NCBI RefSeq assembly: GCF_000739735.1
Contig: NZ_BBJF01000003.1
Location: 62,001 to 126,000 of the forward strand
Direction: 5' to 3'
DNA: 64,000 nt
From: Paraburkholderia ginsengisoli NBRC 100965
GTDB lineage: Bacteria; Pseudomonadota; Gammaproteobacteria; Burkholderiales; Burkholderiaceae
Shown here: piece after piece, positions 45,366 through 54,810 of the stretch
Layout: every line of letters begins with the position of its first letter
Position numbering within the stretch: position 1 is the stretch's first letter
Made by a program: the position numbers and the translations under genes
The notes under the pieces: model-generated
The model's input: only the letters and a program-made list of their open reading frames with translations
Databases searched by the model: none
Told to the model about the DNA's origin: nothing

Positions 45366-46234
45366 CGGTCGAGTACGCCTTGCACGCTGTCGGCGATCAG
45401 ATTCACGCCGACCACCAGCGACGCGATCGCGCCGGCCGAGAACACCACGGTCCACCATGCGCCGCCCGCCATCAGCGTGTACGACTCGGACAGCGCGAGG
45501 CCCCAGTCGGCGGAAGGCGGCTGGATGCCGAAGCCGAGAAACGACAGCGTGGCGACCGCGAAGATCGCATAGCCGAGCCGCACGGTCGCCTCGACGATGA
45601 TCGGCGGCAACACGTTCGGCAGGATCTCGACGAACATGATGTACGGCGCGCGTTCGCCGCGTAGTTGGGCGGCGGCCACGTAGTCGAGATGCCGCTCGGC
45701 GAACACGGCGGCGCGCACGGTGCGTGCGGTGATCGGCGTGAAGGTGATGCCGATCACGAGGATCACCGTGACGTTCGACGCGCCGACCGCCGCCAGCGCG
45801 AGCAACGCGACGATCACGAGCGGCAGCGCGAGCACGGCGTCGATCGCGCGGCCGACCACGTTGTCGACCCAACCCTCGAAGTAGCCGACCACCAGGCCGA
45901 GCGCGGTGCCCGCCGCTGTGCCGAGCAGCGTCGCGAGCGGCGCGATCGTCAGGATGTCGCGCGCGCCGACGATTACGCGCGAGAACACGTCGCGGCCAAG
46001 CTGGTCGGTGCCGAACCAGTGCGTGCGATCGGGCGGCAGCAGCGAATTGAGCGGATCGGACGCGTACGGGTCGATCCGCACGATCCACTGCCCGGCGAGC
46101 GCACACACGATCCACCACGCGACGATCACCACACCCACCACGAAAGTCGGCGAACGCAGCAGCACGCGCAACTGCTCGAAGCGCGGTTCGGTTGCAGCGG
46201 CTGACGCTGGAGTCGGCGGAACGATCGTGCTCAT
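45362..46234 (-). CDS. Peptide/nickel-type ABC permease, DppC-like
   Basis: A 290-residue inner-membrane permease with an N-terminal OppC_N segment (WIVCALAGQWIVRIDPYASD) and five further helices. The coupling loop is AAQLRGERAPYIMFVEILPN, the EAA-type motif contacting the ATPase. HWFGTDQLGRDVFSRVIVGA is the DppC/OppC signature. Translationally coupled to both neighbours by ATGA overlaps. Confidence 0.92.
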   Translation of the reverse strand: MSTIVPPTPASAAATEPRFEQLRVLLRSPTFVVGVVIVAWWIVCALAGQWIVRIDPYASDPLNSLLPPDRTHWFGTDQLGRDVFSRVIVGARDILTIAPLATLLGTAAGTALGLVVGYFEGWVDNVVGRAIDAVLALPLVIVALLALAAVGASNVTVILVIGITFTPITARTVRAAVFAERHLDYVAAAQLRGERAPYIMFVEILPNVLPPIIVEATVRLGYAIFAVATLSFLGFGIQPPSADWGLALSESYTLMAGGAWWTVVFSAGAIASLVVGVNLIADSVQGVLDR

Positions 46235-47241
46235 TCGGCGCTCCTCACACGCAACCGCGGATTGAGCAGCACGTGCAGCGCATCGGCGACGAGATTGGCG
46301 AGCGTGTAGACCACGCCGATCGTCAGCACGCCCGCTTCGAGCATCGGAAAGTCCTTGGCCTTGGCGGCGTTGTAGATCAGCGAGCCGATGCCCTGATAGT
46401 GGAACAGCGTCTCCACCACCACGAGGCCGCCGATCATATAACCGAGCTGCGTCGCGGCGACGGTGATGGTCGGCAGCAGCGCATTGCGCAATACATGCCG
46501 CCAGATCACGACATGGCGCGGCAAGCCTTTGAGAATCGCGGTGCGCGTGTAGTCGGCGTCGAGCGCCTCGACGGTGCCCGCGCGCGCCATTCTCGCGATG
46601 TAGCCGAAGAACACCAGCACCAGCGGCAGCACCGGCAGCACCAGGTGCCGCAATTGTTCGAGCGCGCCGGCTTCGGGCGGATACGATGCTTCAATCGGCA
46701 GCCAGCGCAGCCACACGCCGAACACGAGGATCAGCACGATCGACGAAACGAATTCCGGCACCACAGTCGCCGATAAACCGGCGATGCTGATCGTGCGATC
46801 GAGCCAGCGCCCCGCGTGCATCGCCGACCACACGCCGCCCGCAATGCCGAGCGGCACCACGACGATGAACGCCAGCAATCCGAGCTTAGCCGAATGCGTG
46901 AGCGCGTCGGCGATGAACGGCCCAACCGGTTCGCGGTACGCATACGAGAGCCCCATGTTGCCGCGCACGAAATGCGTGATCCAGTCGACGTATTGCGTGA
47001 GAAGCGGACGGTCCGCGCCGAGCTGATGATTGAGCGCGGCGACCGCTTGTGCATCGGCGAGCGGCCCGAGCACCGCGCGGCCGATATCGCCGGGCAGCAA
47101 CTGGCCGCCCGCGAACACGATCACCGACAACAGCCACAGCGTGATCAACGACAAGCCCACCCGCGTCGCGAGAAAGCGCGCGACGCGGCCCGCGTTGTCA
47201 CGCGAAACGCTGGAGGCGGAAGGGGACGTCGTGGCCGACAT
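46231..47241 (-). CDS. Peptide/nickel-type ABC permease, DppB-like
   Basis: A 336-residue permease with six helices. The DppB signature is seen in QLGADRPLLTQYVDWITHFV and the coupling loop in TAILKGLPRHVVIWRHVLRN followed by ALLPTITVAATQLG. It has an N-terminal hydrophilic extension of about 25 residues before the first helix. It pairs with the DppC-like protein to form the channel. 40 nt downstream of the binding protein gene. Confidence 0.92.
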   Translation of the reverse strand: MSATTSPSASSVSRDNAGRVARFLATRVGLSLITLWLLSVIVFAGGQLLPGDIGRAVLGPLADAQAVAALNHQLGADRPLLTQYVDWITHFVRGNMGLSYAYREPVGPFIADALTHSAKLGLLAFIVVVPLGIAGGVWSAMHAGRWLDRTISIAGLSATVVPEFVSSIVLILVFGVWLRWLPIEASYPPEAGALEQLRHLVLPVLPLVLVFFGYIARMARAGTVEALDADYTRTAILKGLPRHVVIWRHVLRNALLPTITVAATQLGYMIGGLVVVETLFHYQGIGSLIYNAAKAKDFPMLEAGVLTIGVVYTLANLVADALHVLLNPRLRVRSAE

Positions 47242-47281
47242 CGTGAGTTCCTCGTCGAATGGCCGAAGGGCGCGCGTGCAC

Positions 47282-48949
47282 TTACGCGCTCAACACCGCG
47301 CGGTCGAAATAGAGTTGCGCGAGTGCCGTGAAGCGCACGCCGTTCACGCCCTTGCGCATCGCGATCAGTTGATCGTAGAAGAACGGGATGATGACGGGTG
47401 TCTCGTCGAGCAGCAGTGTCTGGATCTGTCCGGAGATTTTCTTCTGCGAAGCGAGGTCGATGGCCGCCACGAATTGCGCGACCAGCTGATCGTATTGCGG
47501 ATTCTTGAAGTGCGCTGCGTTCCACGTGCCGGTGCTCGTGAGCGGCGCGTTCAGGAACACGTTCGGCACGCCGCGATGGCCATAGTCGGTGATGCCGAGG
47601 GGCGAGTCGAGCCAGTCCGATTTGCCGGGCGTGCCCGCGCCGTAATACAGCGACTGGCTCTCGACCTTCAGATTGATGCGTACGCCGATCGCCTTCGCCG
47701 CGTTCTGCACGACCACCGCGAGGTCGGGAATCTCCATGTACTTTTCAGTGGTCAGCGTCACGTCGAAGCCGTTCGGCACGCCCGCTTGCGCGAGCAGCTG
47801 CTTCGCTTTGGCAATGTCGACCTTGCGTTGCGGCACGCCCGCATCCGACGACGGAAACACCGGTGCGAACGGACTGTCGTTGCCGAGTTGCGCGCGTCCC
47901 TTGAAGAGGCCGCGCACCAGCACGTCGCGATCGAGCGACAGCGCCAGCGCCTGGCGCACCCGCTTGTCCTTGAACAGCGGATTGTCGTTGCGCATGTGAA
48001 TCTGCCGATGCGCGCTCGACTTGACACCGACCGCCTTGTAGTCGGGATTGTTCAGAATCCCGGCGCCGCCCTGCACGGTGAAGGTGCCCATCACGTCGGC
48101 CTGGTGACCTTGCAGCGCGAGCAACTGGGCTTGCTCGTCGGCGTAGAACGAAAACTGTACGCGTTGCGGTAACGCTTTCTCGCCCCAGTAGTCGGGATTG
48201 CGTACGAACGACGCGCCGACCTTCGGCTGATATTTCTCGAACCTGAACGGACCCGTGCCGATGAAGCTCTTTTCATAACCGCCCGCGTAGTTCGCGGGCA
48301 GGATCACGGCGTTGTAGTTGTCCGAAGACACGTAGTACGGGAAGTTGCCGTTCGGCGCATCCAGATGAAACGCGATCGTGTGCTCGTCGACGACTTTCGC
48401 GCCGCCTTTCGACAGCACGCCCTTCAATACCGAGAGCGCCGCCGAGCCGCTGGCGGGATCGGCGAGACGGTCGAACGTGGCGGCCACGTCTTTCGCGGTG
48501 AACGGCTGGCCATCATGGAATTTGACGTTCTGGCGCAGCTTGAAGGTCCACACGTCGCCCTTGTCGTTCGGCTGCCATGACAGCGCGAGCGCCGGCTTCA
48601 GCATCAGCTTTTCGCCGTCGTCGTCGATCAGGAATTCGCCGGTCTGGTTCAGCAACGCGAGACTGGCGGCGTCGGTCACGGTGAGCGGATCGACCGCGCC
48701 GGCGGGTGTCAGGTGGGCGACGCGGATCGTCTGGTTGCCTGCGCCCGGCGCGCCTTGCGCCCGCGCCCGCGGCGCATTCAGCAGCGCACCGCCGCTCGCG
48801 AGCGCCAGGCCGATCACGCTCGCATAGCGCAGCAGTTCCCGGCGCGTGATGCGGCCGGCGAGGAATTCGTCGATGGCGTGGTTGCCGTAGGCGTCGGTGG
48901 TCAGGCGGGCTGCGTCGAGTGCGAGAAATCGGTCCGCGGGAGTTTTCAT
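47282..48949 (-). CDS. ABC transporter substrate-binding protein, family 5, Tat-exported
   Basis: A 555-residue periplasmic binding protein of the DppA/OppA/NikA family. The N-terminus is unusual: about 32 residues precede a twin-arginine motif (TRRELLRYASVIGLALASGG), so it is probably exported folded through Tat. The family signature region is KLRQNVKFHDGQPFTAKDVA near 140. Ligand may be a peptide, opine or metal complex. First gene of a four-gene operon (binding protein, DppB, DppC, fused ATPase). ATG at 48949. Confidence 0.9.
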   Translation of the reverse strand: MKTPADRFLALDAARLTTDAYGNHAIDEFLAGRITRRELLRYASVIGLALASGGALLNAPRARAQGAPGAGNQTIRVAHLTPAGAVDPLTVTDAASLALLNQTGEFLIDDDGEKLMLKPALALSWQPNDKGDVWTFKLRQNVKFHDGQPFTAKDVAATFDRLADPASGSAALSVLKGVLSKGGAKVVDEHTIAFHLDAPNGNFPYYVSSDNYNAVILPANYAGGYEKSFIGTGPFRFEKYQPKVGASFVRNPDYWGEKALPQRVQFSFYADEQAQLLALQGHQADVMGTFTVQGGAGILNNPDYKAVGVKSSAHRQIHMRNDNPLFKDKRVRQALALSLDRDVLVRGLFKGRAQLGNDSPFAPVFPSSDAGVPQRKVDIAKAKQLLAQAGVPNGFDVTLTTEKYMEIPDLAVVVQNAAKAIGVRINLKVESQSLYYGAGTPGKSDWLDSPLGITDYGHRGVPNVFLNAPLTSTGTWNAAHFKNPQYDQLVAQFVAAIDLASQKKISGQIQTLLLDETPVIIPFFYDQLIAMRKGVNGVRFTALAQLYFDRAVLSA

Positions 48950-49308
48950 CGATGGAGAGTCCAGTCCGTTCTGTTGCCGGTTCTGAAGCGCCGCGCCGGA
49001 TGCGTGGCGCAATGACGACGAACAAGGCTGCGGCGCAAGCCTGCGCGAAGCCGCTTCAGTGTAAGCGATTGACTAAGCGTCTGGCGCGCTTGCGGCGCGG
49101 CGAGGTGGCCGATTGGCCGATAAAAGAGTCGCTGTGTATCGTCATCACAACGTTCGACGCGTGGATGGCAATGCATGCGGAATTCGCGCGCGGTGGATGC
49201 GGTGCGTGCGGTCCGTCGAGTGAAGCGGCGCGGCCGCTGGCACGGACGTATCGCCAATGCGGCGTTGCCGGCATCCTTACCGCCCACATCGCACGCGAGG
49301 CGTTGGTT
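48950..49308. other. Spacer upstream of the ABC operon
   Basis: A 359-nt region between the Ni/Co permease stop and the binding-protein start, same strand. It should contain the operon promoter; no clear hexamers or terminator were found. Confidence 0.35.
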
Positions 49309-50328
49309 TTACCGCGCGACCCCTGCCGGACGCCGCCAGCGATGAAACAGCACCGAGCCGATCCAGCACGCCATGAAGGTCGCGACGATCGCATAACCCA
49401 GCGCGCCGAAGCGTTCGTTCACGCTCGCGACCGCGTCCCAGACGCCGCCGCTCAACCCGAGCTTGTCCGATAGCAGCCCGAGCGCTTCGACGCCGCCGAT
49501 TACGATCGCCACGATCGCCGACACGAACGTGATGCTCGCGTTGTAGTAGAGCTTGCGCTTCGGATCGTCCATCGCCCAGCCGTACGCGTGAACCATCAGC
49601 ACGTTGTCGGTCGAATCGACCAGCGTCATGCCCGCGGTGAAAAGCGCCGGGAACACGAGAATCGAATAGAGCGGCAAGCCGGTGCCCGCCTGCGATGCGG
49701 CAATCGCCAGCAGGCCGATCTCGGTCGCGGTGTCGAAGCCGAGGCCGAACAGCACGCCGACCGGGTACATGTGCCAGCTTTTCGTGACGAGCCGGAACAG
49801 CGGGCGCAACGCGCGCGATAGCAGGCCCGCCGGCGCGAGCGAGTCCGCCGTTTGCGCGAGCGCTTCGCCGTCCCGTTGGACATGGCGGTAACGACGCCAC
49901 ACGTCGCGCAGGATCACGAGGTTGACAGCCGCCAGCACCAGCAGGAAGGTTGCCGAAACGAGCGTGCCGAGCGTGCCGCCGACTTCCTTGAAGGTCTCAA
50001 AGCGGCCGTGCAGCGAATGCGCGGTCCACGCAATGCCGATGGTCGCCGCGATCACGATCGTCGAGTGGCCGAGCGAAAACGCGAGGCCGACGCCGAGCGG
50101 CCGCTTGCCGCTTTGCATCAGCTTGCGCGTGACGGCGTCGATCGCCGCGATGTGGTCCGCGTCGACCGCATGGCGCAGTCCGAAACCGTACGCGAGCAGC
50201 GCGGTGCCGAGCAGCAGCGGATAGTCGCGAAAGGCAATCAGCGCCCAGGTCCAGGCGCCGACGTTCGCGGCGATCAGGATGGCGTACAGCGAGAGCAGGC
50301 GAGGGCGCAGCGAAGCGGTCGGCGTCAT
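49309..50328 (-). CDS. Nickel/cobalt permease, NiCoT (HoxN/NixA) family
   Basis: A 339-residue inner-membrane permease with eight hydrophobic helices. The family signature RHAVDADHIAAIDAVTRKLM is at residues 52-71 and carries the HX4DH metal motif; further NiCoT motifs are LGHSTIV, GLGFDTATEIGLLA and GMTLVDSTDNVLMVHAYGWA. It imports Ni2+ and/or Co2+ at high affinity. It follows the cupin gene by 18 nt, so the two form an operon. No urease or hydrogenase gene is in the window. Confidence 0.93.
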   Translation of the reverse strand: MTPTASLRPRLLSLYAILIAANVGAWTWALIAFRDYPLLLGTALLAYGFGLRHAVDADHIAAIDAVTRKLMQSGKRPLGVGLAFSLGHSTIVIAATIGIAWTAHSLHGRFETFKEVGGTLGTLVSATFLLVLAAVNLVILRDVWRRYRHVQRDGEALAQTADSLAPAGLLSRALRPLFRLVTKSWHMYPVGVLFGLGFDTATEIGLLAIAASQAGTGLPLYSILVFPALFTAGMTLVDSTDNVLMVHAYGWAMDDPKRKLYYNASITFVSAIVAIVIGGVEALGLLSDKLGLSGGVWDAVASVNERFGALGYAIVATFMACWIGSVLFHRWRRPAGVAR

Positions 50329-50346
50329 GAGTCGGGAAGGATAGGT

Positions 50347-50874
50347 TTAGTGATCGTGCGGATGCTTGTGAATCGGATCGACCCAGTAGACCGTTTCGGG
50401 CGCTTCCACGGCGTCGATGTTCAGATTGACCACCACCGCCTCGTTGTCGCTGCGCACCAGCACGCATTCGAGAGGCTCGTCCGTGCTCGCGTTGATCTCC
50501 TGATGCGGCACATACGGCGGCACGAAGATGAAGTCGCCCGGGCCCGCTTCGGCGGTGAACTCCAGGTGCTCGCCCCAACGCATGCGCGCCTGGCCGCGCA
50601 CCACGTAGATCACGCTTTCGAGCGCGCCGTGATGATGCGCGCCGGTCTTCGCGTTCGGATGGATCGTCACGGTGCCGGCCCAGATTTTCTGCGCGCCGAC
50701 CCGCGCGGCGTTGATCGCGGCGGCGCGGTTCATGCCCGGCGTTTGCGCGGTGTTGCTGTCGAGCTGGTCGCCCTTGATGACCTTGACGCCGTGCTCGCGC
50801 CAGTCGATCGGCGTTTCCGGATGTTCGGCGTCATGTTCGGCGCGGTAGTGCGGGTGTTCGTGATCCTGGCTCAT
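50347..50874 (-). CDS. Cupin-domain metal-binding protein
   Basis: A 175-residue single-domain cupin. Motif 1 is GAHHHGALESVIYVVRGQAR (two or three His and a Glu) and motif 2 FVPPYVPHQEIN (His), so a metal site is complete. Both termini are His-rich (DHEHPHYRAEHDAEHP and HKHPHDH), which suggests metal scavenging or storage. It lies directly upstream of a Ni/Co permease on the same strand, so a role in nickel or cobalt handling is inferred. No signal peptide; cytosolic. Confidence 0.82.
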   Translation of the reverse strand: MSQDHEHPHYRAEHDAEHPETPIDWREHGVKVIKGDQLDSNTAQTPGMNRAAAINAARVGAQKIWAGTVTIHPNAKTGAHHHGALESVIYVVRGQARMRWGEHLEFTAEAGPGDFIFVPPYVPHQEINASTDEPLECVLVRSDNEAVVVNLNIDAVEAPETVYWVDPIHKHPHDH

Positions 50875-50983
50875 GGTGTCTCCTCCTGGGTGTAGCTCCC
50901 GGCGTTCGACTCGGCGCCGTCAGGCATTTTTGCACGTTCAAAAACGACTGTGTGGAGAAGCGGAATCGACGGCGCGATGGCCG

Positions 50984-51013
50984 AAAAAAAGCCCGTCCAC
51001 AGGGGACGGGCTT
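50984..51013 (-). terminator. fusA terminator
   Basis: A 10-bp stem (50989-50998 with 51004-51013), loop ACAGG, next to a 7-A run (50984-50990) that becomes the U tail on the minus strand; 57 nt after the fusA stop. Confidence 0.88.
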
Positions 51014-51069
51014 CGGGTCGTCGGTGCGGCCTGCTTCAACCGCAACGCACCATGCATTCGCCGCGGCGC

Positions 51070-53175
51070 TTACTTCTGCTTCGCGTTGATCACGGCTTCC
51101 GCGACGTTGTTCGGCGTTTCGGCGTAGTGCTTGAACTCCATCGTGTAGGTCGCGCGGCCTTGCGTGGCCGAGCGCAGCGACGTCGAATAGCCGAACATCT
51201 CCGCGAGCGGCACTTCGGCGCGCACCAGCTTGCCGCCGCCGCCCGCGATGTCTTCCATGCCCTGCACCATGCCCCGGCGGCTCGACAGGTCGCCCATCAC
51301 GTTGCCCATGAAGTCTTCGGGCGTTTCCACTTCGACCGCCATCATCGGTTCGAGCAGCACCGGCTTGGCTTTGCGCATCGCTTCCTTGAACGCCATCGAG
51401 CCGGCCATGCGGAACGCGTTTTCATTCGAGTCGACGTCGTGGTACGAACCGAAGGTCAGCGTCACCTTCACGTCGACCACCGGGTAGCCCGCCAGCACGC
51501 CGGCCTTCAGCGTTTCCTGGATGCCCTTGTCGACCGCAGGAATGTATTCGCGCGGAATCACGCCGCCCTTGATCGCATCGACGAATTCGTAGCCCTTGCC
51601 TTGCGGCGCCGGTTCGAGCGTGAGCACCGCGTGGCCGTACTGACCACGCCCGCCCGACTGCTTGACGAACTTGCCTTCGACATCTTCGACCTTGTTGCGC
51701 ACCGTTTCGCGATACGCGACCTGCGGCTTGCCGACAGTCGCCTCGACGCCGAACTCGCGCTTCATCCGGTCGACCAGAATTTCCAGGTGCAGCTCGCCCA
51801 TCCCGGAGATGATCGTCTGACCGGATTCTTCATCCGTTTGCACGCGAAACGACGGGTCTTCCTGCGCGAGACGGTTCAGCGCGATGCCCATTTTCTCCTG
51901 GTCCACCTTGGTCTTCGGCTCGACGGCCTGCGAGATCACCGGCTCCGGGAAGATCATCTTTTCGAGGATGATCACGTGGTTCGGATCGCACAGCGTGTCG
52001 CCGGTGGTCGCTTCCTTCAGGCCGACGGCCGCGGCGATGTCGCCCGCGTAGACTTCCTTGATTTCTTTGCGCTCGTTCGCGTGCATCTGCAGGATCCGGC
52101 CGAGGCGCTCCTTCTTTTCCTTGATCGCGTTGTAGACGGTGTCGCCCGAATTCACGACGCCCGAATACACGCGGAAGAAAATTAGCTGGCCGACGAACGG
52201 GTCCGTCATGATCTTGAACGCGAGCGCCGAGAACGGATCGGTGTCGTTCGGATGACGCTCGATTTCCTTGTCGTGTTCGTCGTGACCGGTGATCGCGGGC
52301 ACGTCGACCGGCGACGGCAGGTAGTCGATCACCGCGTCGAGCATCGCCTGCACGCCCTTGTTCTTGAACGCGCTGCCGCACAGCATCGGCACGATTTCAT
52401 TAGCGATGCAGCGCGTGCGGATGCCGTGCTTGATTTCGTCTTCGCTGAGCGTTTCGCCGCCCAGGTATTTGTCGAGCAGTTCCTCGTTCGCCTCGGCGGC
52501 GGCCTCGACCATCTTGTCGTGCCATTCCTTCGCGGTGGCGGCGAGCTCCGCCGGAATCTCGCGGTACTCGAACTTGATCCCCTGGTTCTCTTCGTCCCAG
52601 AAGATCGCCTTCATCTTGACCAGATCGACCACGCCCTGGAAGTGCTCTTCCGCGCCGATCGGAATCTGGATCGGCACCGCGACGCCTTTCAGACGATCGC
52701 CGATCTGCCGCTGCACGCGGAAGAAGTCCGCACCGACACGGTCCATTTTGTTGACGAACGCGATGCGCGGCACCTTGTACTTGTTCGCCTGGCGCCACAC
52801 CGTTTCGGACTGCGGTTGCACGCCGCCGACCGAGTCGTACACCATGCATGCGCCGTCAAGCACGCGCATCGACCGCTCGACTTCAATCGTGAAGTCGACG
52901 TGACCCGGGGTGTCGATGATGTTGATCCGATGTTCGGGATAGTTGCCGGCCATGCCTTTCCAGAAGGCGGTGGTAGCAGCGGACGTGATCGTGATGCCGC
53001 GCTCCTGCTCCTGTTCCATCCAGTCCATCGTCGCCGCACCGTCGTGAACCTCGCCGATCTTGTGGGTCACGCCGGTGTAGAACAGGATGCGTTCAGTAGT
53101 GGTGGTTTTGCCGGCATCGATGTGAGCGCTGATGCCGATATTCCGGTAGCGCTCGATGGGAGTCTTGCGGGGCAC
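51070..53175 (-). CDS. fusA: Elongation factor G
   Basis: A 701-residue translational GTPase catalysing tRNA-mRNA translocation. G1 [15 protein letters not shown] (near 17), switch I region [12 protein letters not shown]3 DTPGHVDFT (near 88), G4 NKMDR (near 142); domains II-V follow, with [15 protein letters not shown] in domain IV and [20 protein letters not shown] near the end. The start is GTG at 53175, with AAGGAGG 6 nt upstream. It stands alone rather than in an rpsL-rpsG-fusA-tuf operon, so it may be a second EF-G gene. Confidence 0.95.
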   Translation of the reverse strand: MPRKTPIERYRNIGISAHIDAGKTTTTERILFYTGVTHKIGEVHDGAATMDWMEQEQERGITITSAATTAFWKGMAGNYPEHRINIIDTPGHVDFTIEVERSMRVLDGACMVYDSVGGVQPQSETVWRQANKYKVPRIAFVNKMDRVGADFFRVQRQIGDRLKGVAVPIQIPIGAEEHFQGVVDLVKMKAIFWDEENQGIKFEYREIPAELAATAKEWHDKMVEAAAEANEELLDKYLGGETLSEDEIKHGIRTRCIANEIVPMLCGSAFKNKGVQAMLDAVIDYLPSPVDVPAITGHDEHDKEIERHPNDTDPFSALAFKIMTDPFVGQLIFFRVYSGVVNSGDTVYNAIKEKKERLGRILQMHANERKEIKEVYAGDIAAAVGLKEATTGDTLCDPNHVIILEKMIFPEPVISQAVEPKTKVDQEKMGIALNRLAQEDPSFRVQTDEESGQTIISGMGELHLEILVDRMKREFGVEATVGKPQVAYRETVRNKVEDVEGKFVKQSGGRGQYGHAVLTLEPAPQGKGYEFVDAIKGGVIPREYIPAVDKGIQETLKAGVLAGYPVVDVKVTLTFGSYHDVDSNENAFRMAGSMAFKEAMRKAKPVLLEPMMAVEVETPEDFMGNVMGDLSSRRGMVQGMEDIAGGGGKLVRAEVPLAEMFGYSTSLRSATQGRATYTMEFKHYAETPNNVAEAVINAKQK

Positions 53176-53389
53176 GTGAACCTCCTTGGAATGGCGCGCC
53201 TGAAACGCTTGCCGGGCGGCGCTCTGGCCGCCCGGGGAACCTGGGTGCTGCGGTGCTGAGAGCAATAGAATAGCGCGTCGGCCCGGCTTTTGCAGGAATC
53301 TTGCCAGCCGGGTGCGCGCGCCTGCGGGCGGGGTTTCGGCCGCCAGCGCACGATGCCGCGCGGCGCGATGGCGGCAAAGAGCGCGCAAG

Positions 53390-53426
53390 AAAAAAAGCCG
53401 GCGCCTCTCGCGAGACGCCGGCTTTT
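53390..53426 (-). terminator. Terminator of the DUF192 gene
   Basis: An 11-bp stem (53393-53403 with 53416-53426) with an inner extension and an A run at 53390-53396; U tail on the minus strand. Confidence 0.88.
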
Positions 53427-53495
53427 CCGGAAGCGGTTGAATGCGGCGGCGCCAGTTGGCGCGGCCGGTCCGGCTGATTGCAGCCTTCGTGCCGT

Positions 53496-54005
53496 TTATT
53501 GCTGCACGGCCGGCAACCCCTGGATCTGCATCCCCGGCTTGATGCCCTTCGAGGTGAACCAGCCTTTGTTCATCTCCAGCGCAAACACGCCGTTGTGCGT
53601 CGGGCAGTGATTGTTGGTGGTCTCGGCCTGCATCTCGGCGATGTCGGTGATCGTACCGTCCGCGCGCATGAACGCAATCGACAGCGGAATCAGCGTGTTC
53701 TTCATCCAGAAGCAATGGCCGGCGTTCTCGTTGAAGACGAACAGCATGCCTTCGTTCGGCGCGAGATTCGTGCGGTACATCAAGCCTTGTTCGCGGTCCG
53801 CGTCGCTGGCGGCGACCGCGGCGTCGATCACGAACATGCCCGCGGTCAGCTTCACGCGCGGAAATTCGCTGGGCTGCTTCGCACCCGGCGGGATCTGCTG
53901 CGCATGAGCAGGGGCGGCGGTGGTGGCAACGAACGAGATCGCGGCGAGCGGCAGTGCAACGGCAATAGCGAAACGCGCAATCAACGAGCGCAGGGGAAAT
54001 CGCAC
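53496..54005 (-). CDS. DUF192 family exported protein
   Basis: A 169-residue protein with a Sec signal peptide (cleavage near TAAPAHAQ, residue 36) and a DUF192 domain (about 55-165): [36 protein letters not shown] and [20 protein letters not shown]. The family is a small beta-barrel of unknown function found in periplasm or as a lipoprotein. Single gene with its own terminator. Confidence 0.88.
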   Translation of the reverse strand: MRFPLRSLIARFAIAVALPLAAISFVATTAAPAHAQQIPPGAKQPSEFPRVKLTAGMFVIDAAVAASDADREQGLMYRTNLAPNEGMLFVFNENAGHCFWMKNTLIPLSIAFMRADGTITDIAEMQAETTNNHCPTHNGVFALEMNKGWFTSKGIKPGMQIQGLPAVQQ

Positions 54006-54061
54006 GGCATGACTCCTTGCTGGAAATTAACCCGCGCATGTTACGCGAGCGCGTCAAAAAC

Positions 54062-54094
54062 AAAAAGGCAGATCGCCTTGCGGTGATCTGCCTT
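54062..54094 (-). terminator. Terminator of the small Ala/Lys-rich gene
   Basis: A 10-bp stem (54065-54074 with 54085-54094), extended by GCC/GGT pairs, with A residues at 54062-54066 giving a U tail on the minus strand. Confidence 0.85.
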
Positions 54095-54150
54095 ACAACG
54101 CCGTAAGAACGGCAGTGAAGCTAGTTCTTGACTGCGTTTTTACAACAAAC

Positions 54151-54345
54151 TTACTCCGATGCTGCCGAAGCTGCAGCAGCAGCTGCTGCCTTCTTGTGCG
54201 ACTTCTTGTGAGCGTGCTTCGTGGTCTTCTTTGCCGACGAAGCTGCTGCTGCCGGAGCTGCCGAAGCTGCTTCCGGTGCCGAAGCTTGTGCGAATGCTGC
54301 CGTTGCGAAGAGGCCAGCGACCAGAGCGGCGATCAGTTTGTTCAT
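54151..54345 (-). CDS. Small exported Ala/Lys/His-rich protein
   Basis: A 64-residue protein: a signal peptide (MNKLIAALVAGLFATAAFAQ) followed by an Ala/Ser-rich stretch, a basic KKTTKHAHKKSHKK block and an Ala tail. The mature 44 residues are disordered and highly basic, resembling acid-shock or envelope-stress peptides. A good start context and own terminator indicate a real, expressed gene. Function unknown. Confidence 0.7.
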   Translation of the reverse strand: MNKLIAALVAGLFATAAFAQASAPEAASAAPAAAASSAKKTTKHAHKKSHKKAAAAAAASAASE

Positions 54346-54810
54346 TTTGTGAATCCTCAGCTTGAGTTAATTAACCAAATGACCCGGCTATATGTAGAGT
54401 CATGTCGGTAAACGTGCCATCCACCTTTCGGTTGACAGTCGCATCGAACAAATTTTTCGACACGCCTGCTTAGCGCTCAGACTCCCTGTGCTCGCCGCGA
54501 AAAACGGCATGCGCAAAGGCCCTTAAGGCTGAATGCCGGATAGCTTCGGGCGGCATCTGCGTCGAATAACGCGTGAGCTCGCGCTGCGGTTGACGAGAAT
54601 TTTCCGGAAATTTTTATTGCGATAGCGCGAGGCGAAAGTGCGTGTTCGTCGCTCTTGAGAACGCGTGGGTCCACGCTTTTTTCGCGATAGCTTCACACGT
54701 GCTTTTGTTTGCCGATACAACGGCTTAGCTTGGTTATTCGTCGTGAAACACGGGGACGTGTCGCGAGATTGGCGATGACGCACGTCGTCGCGCGCGCATG
54801 AGAAGCACGT
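54346..54810. other. Low-GC intergenic region before rluE
   Basis: A 465-nt spacer, noticeably richer in A/T than its neighbours, with a TTAATTAA near 54367. Basic-residue frames across it lack start signals and are not called. It probably holds the promoter of the small exported protein gene. Confidence 0.4.

Noticed and set aside
53176..54063. N-terminal extension of EF-G
   Set aside because: The frame is open upstream, but GTG at 53175 with AAGGAGG gives the normal EF-G start, and a terminator and the DUF192 gene occupy the region.
54523..54783. 86-codon basic minus frame in the low-GC gap
   Set aside because: No ribosome site, no hydrophobic or domain pattern, and highly basic composition typical of a chance frame.
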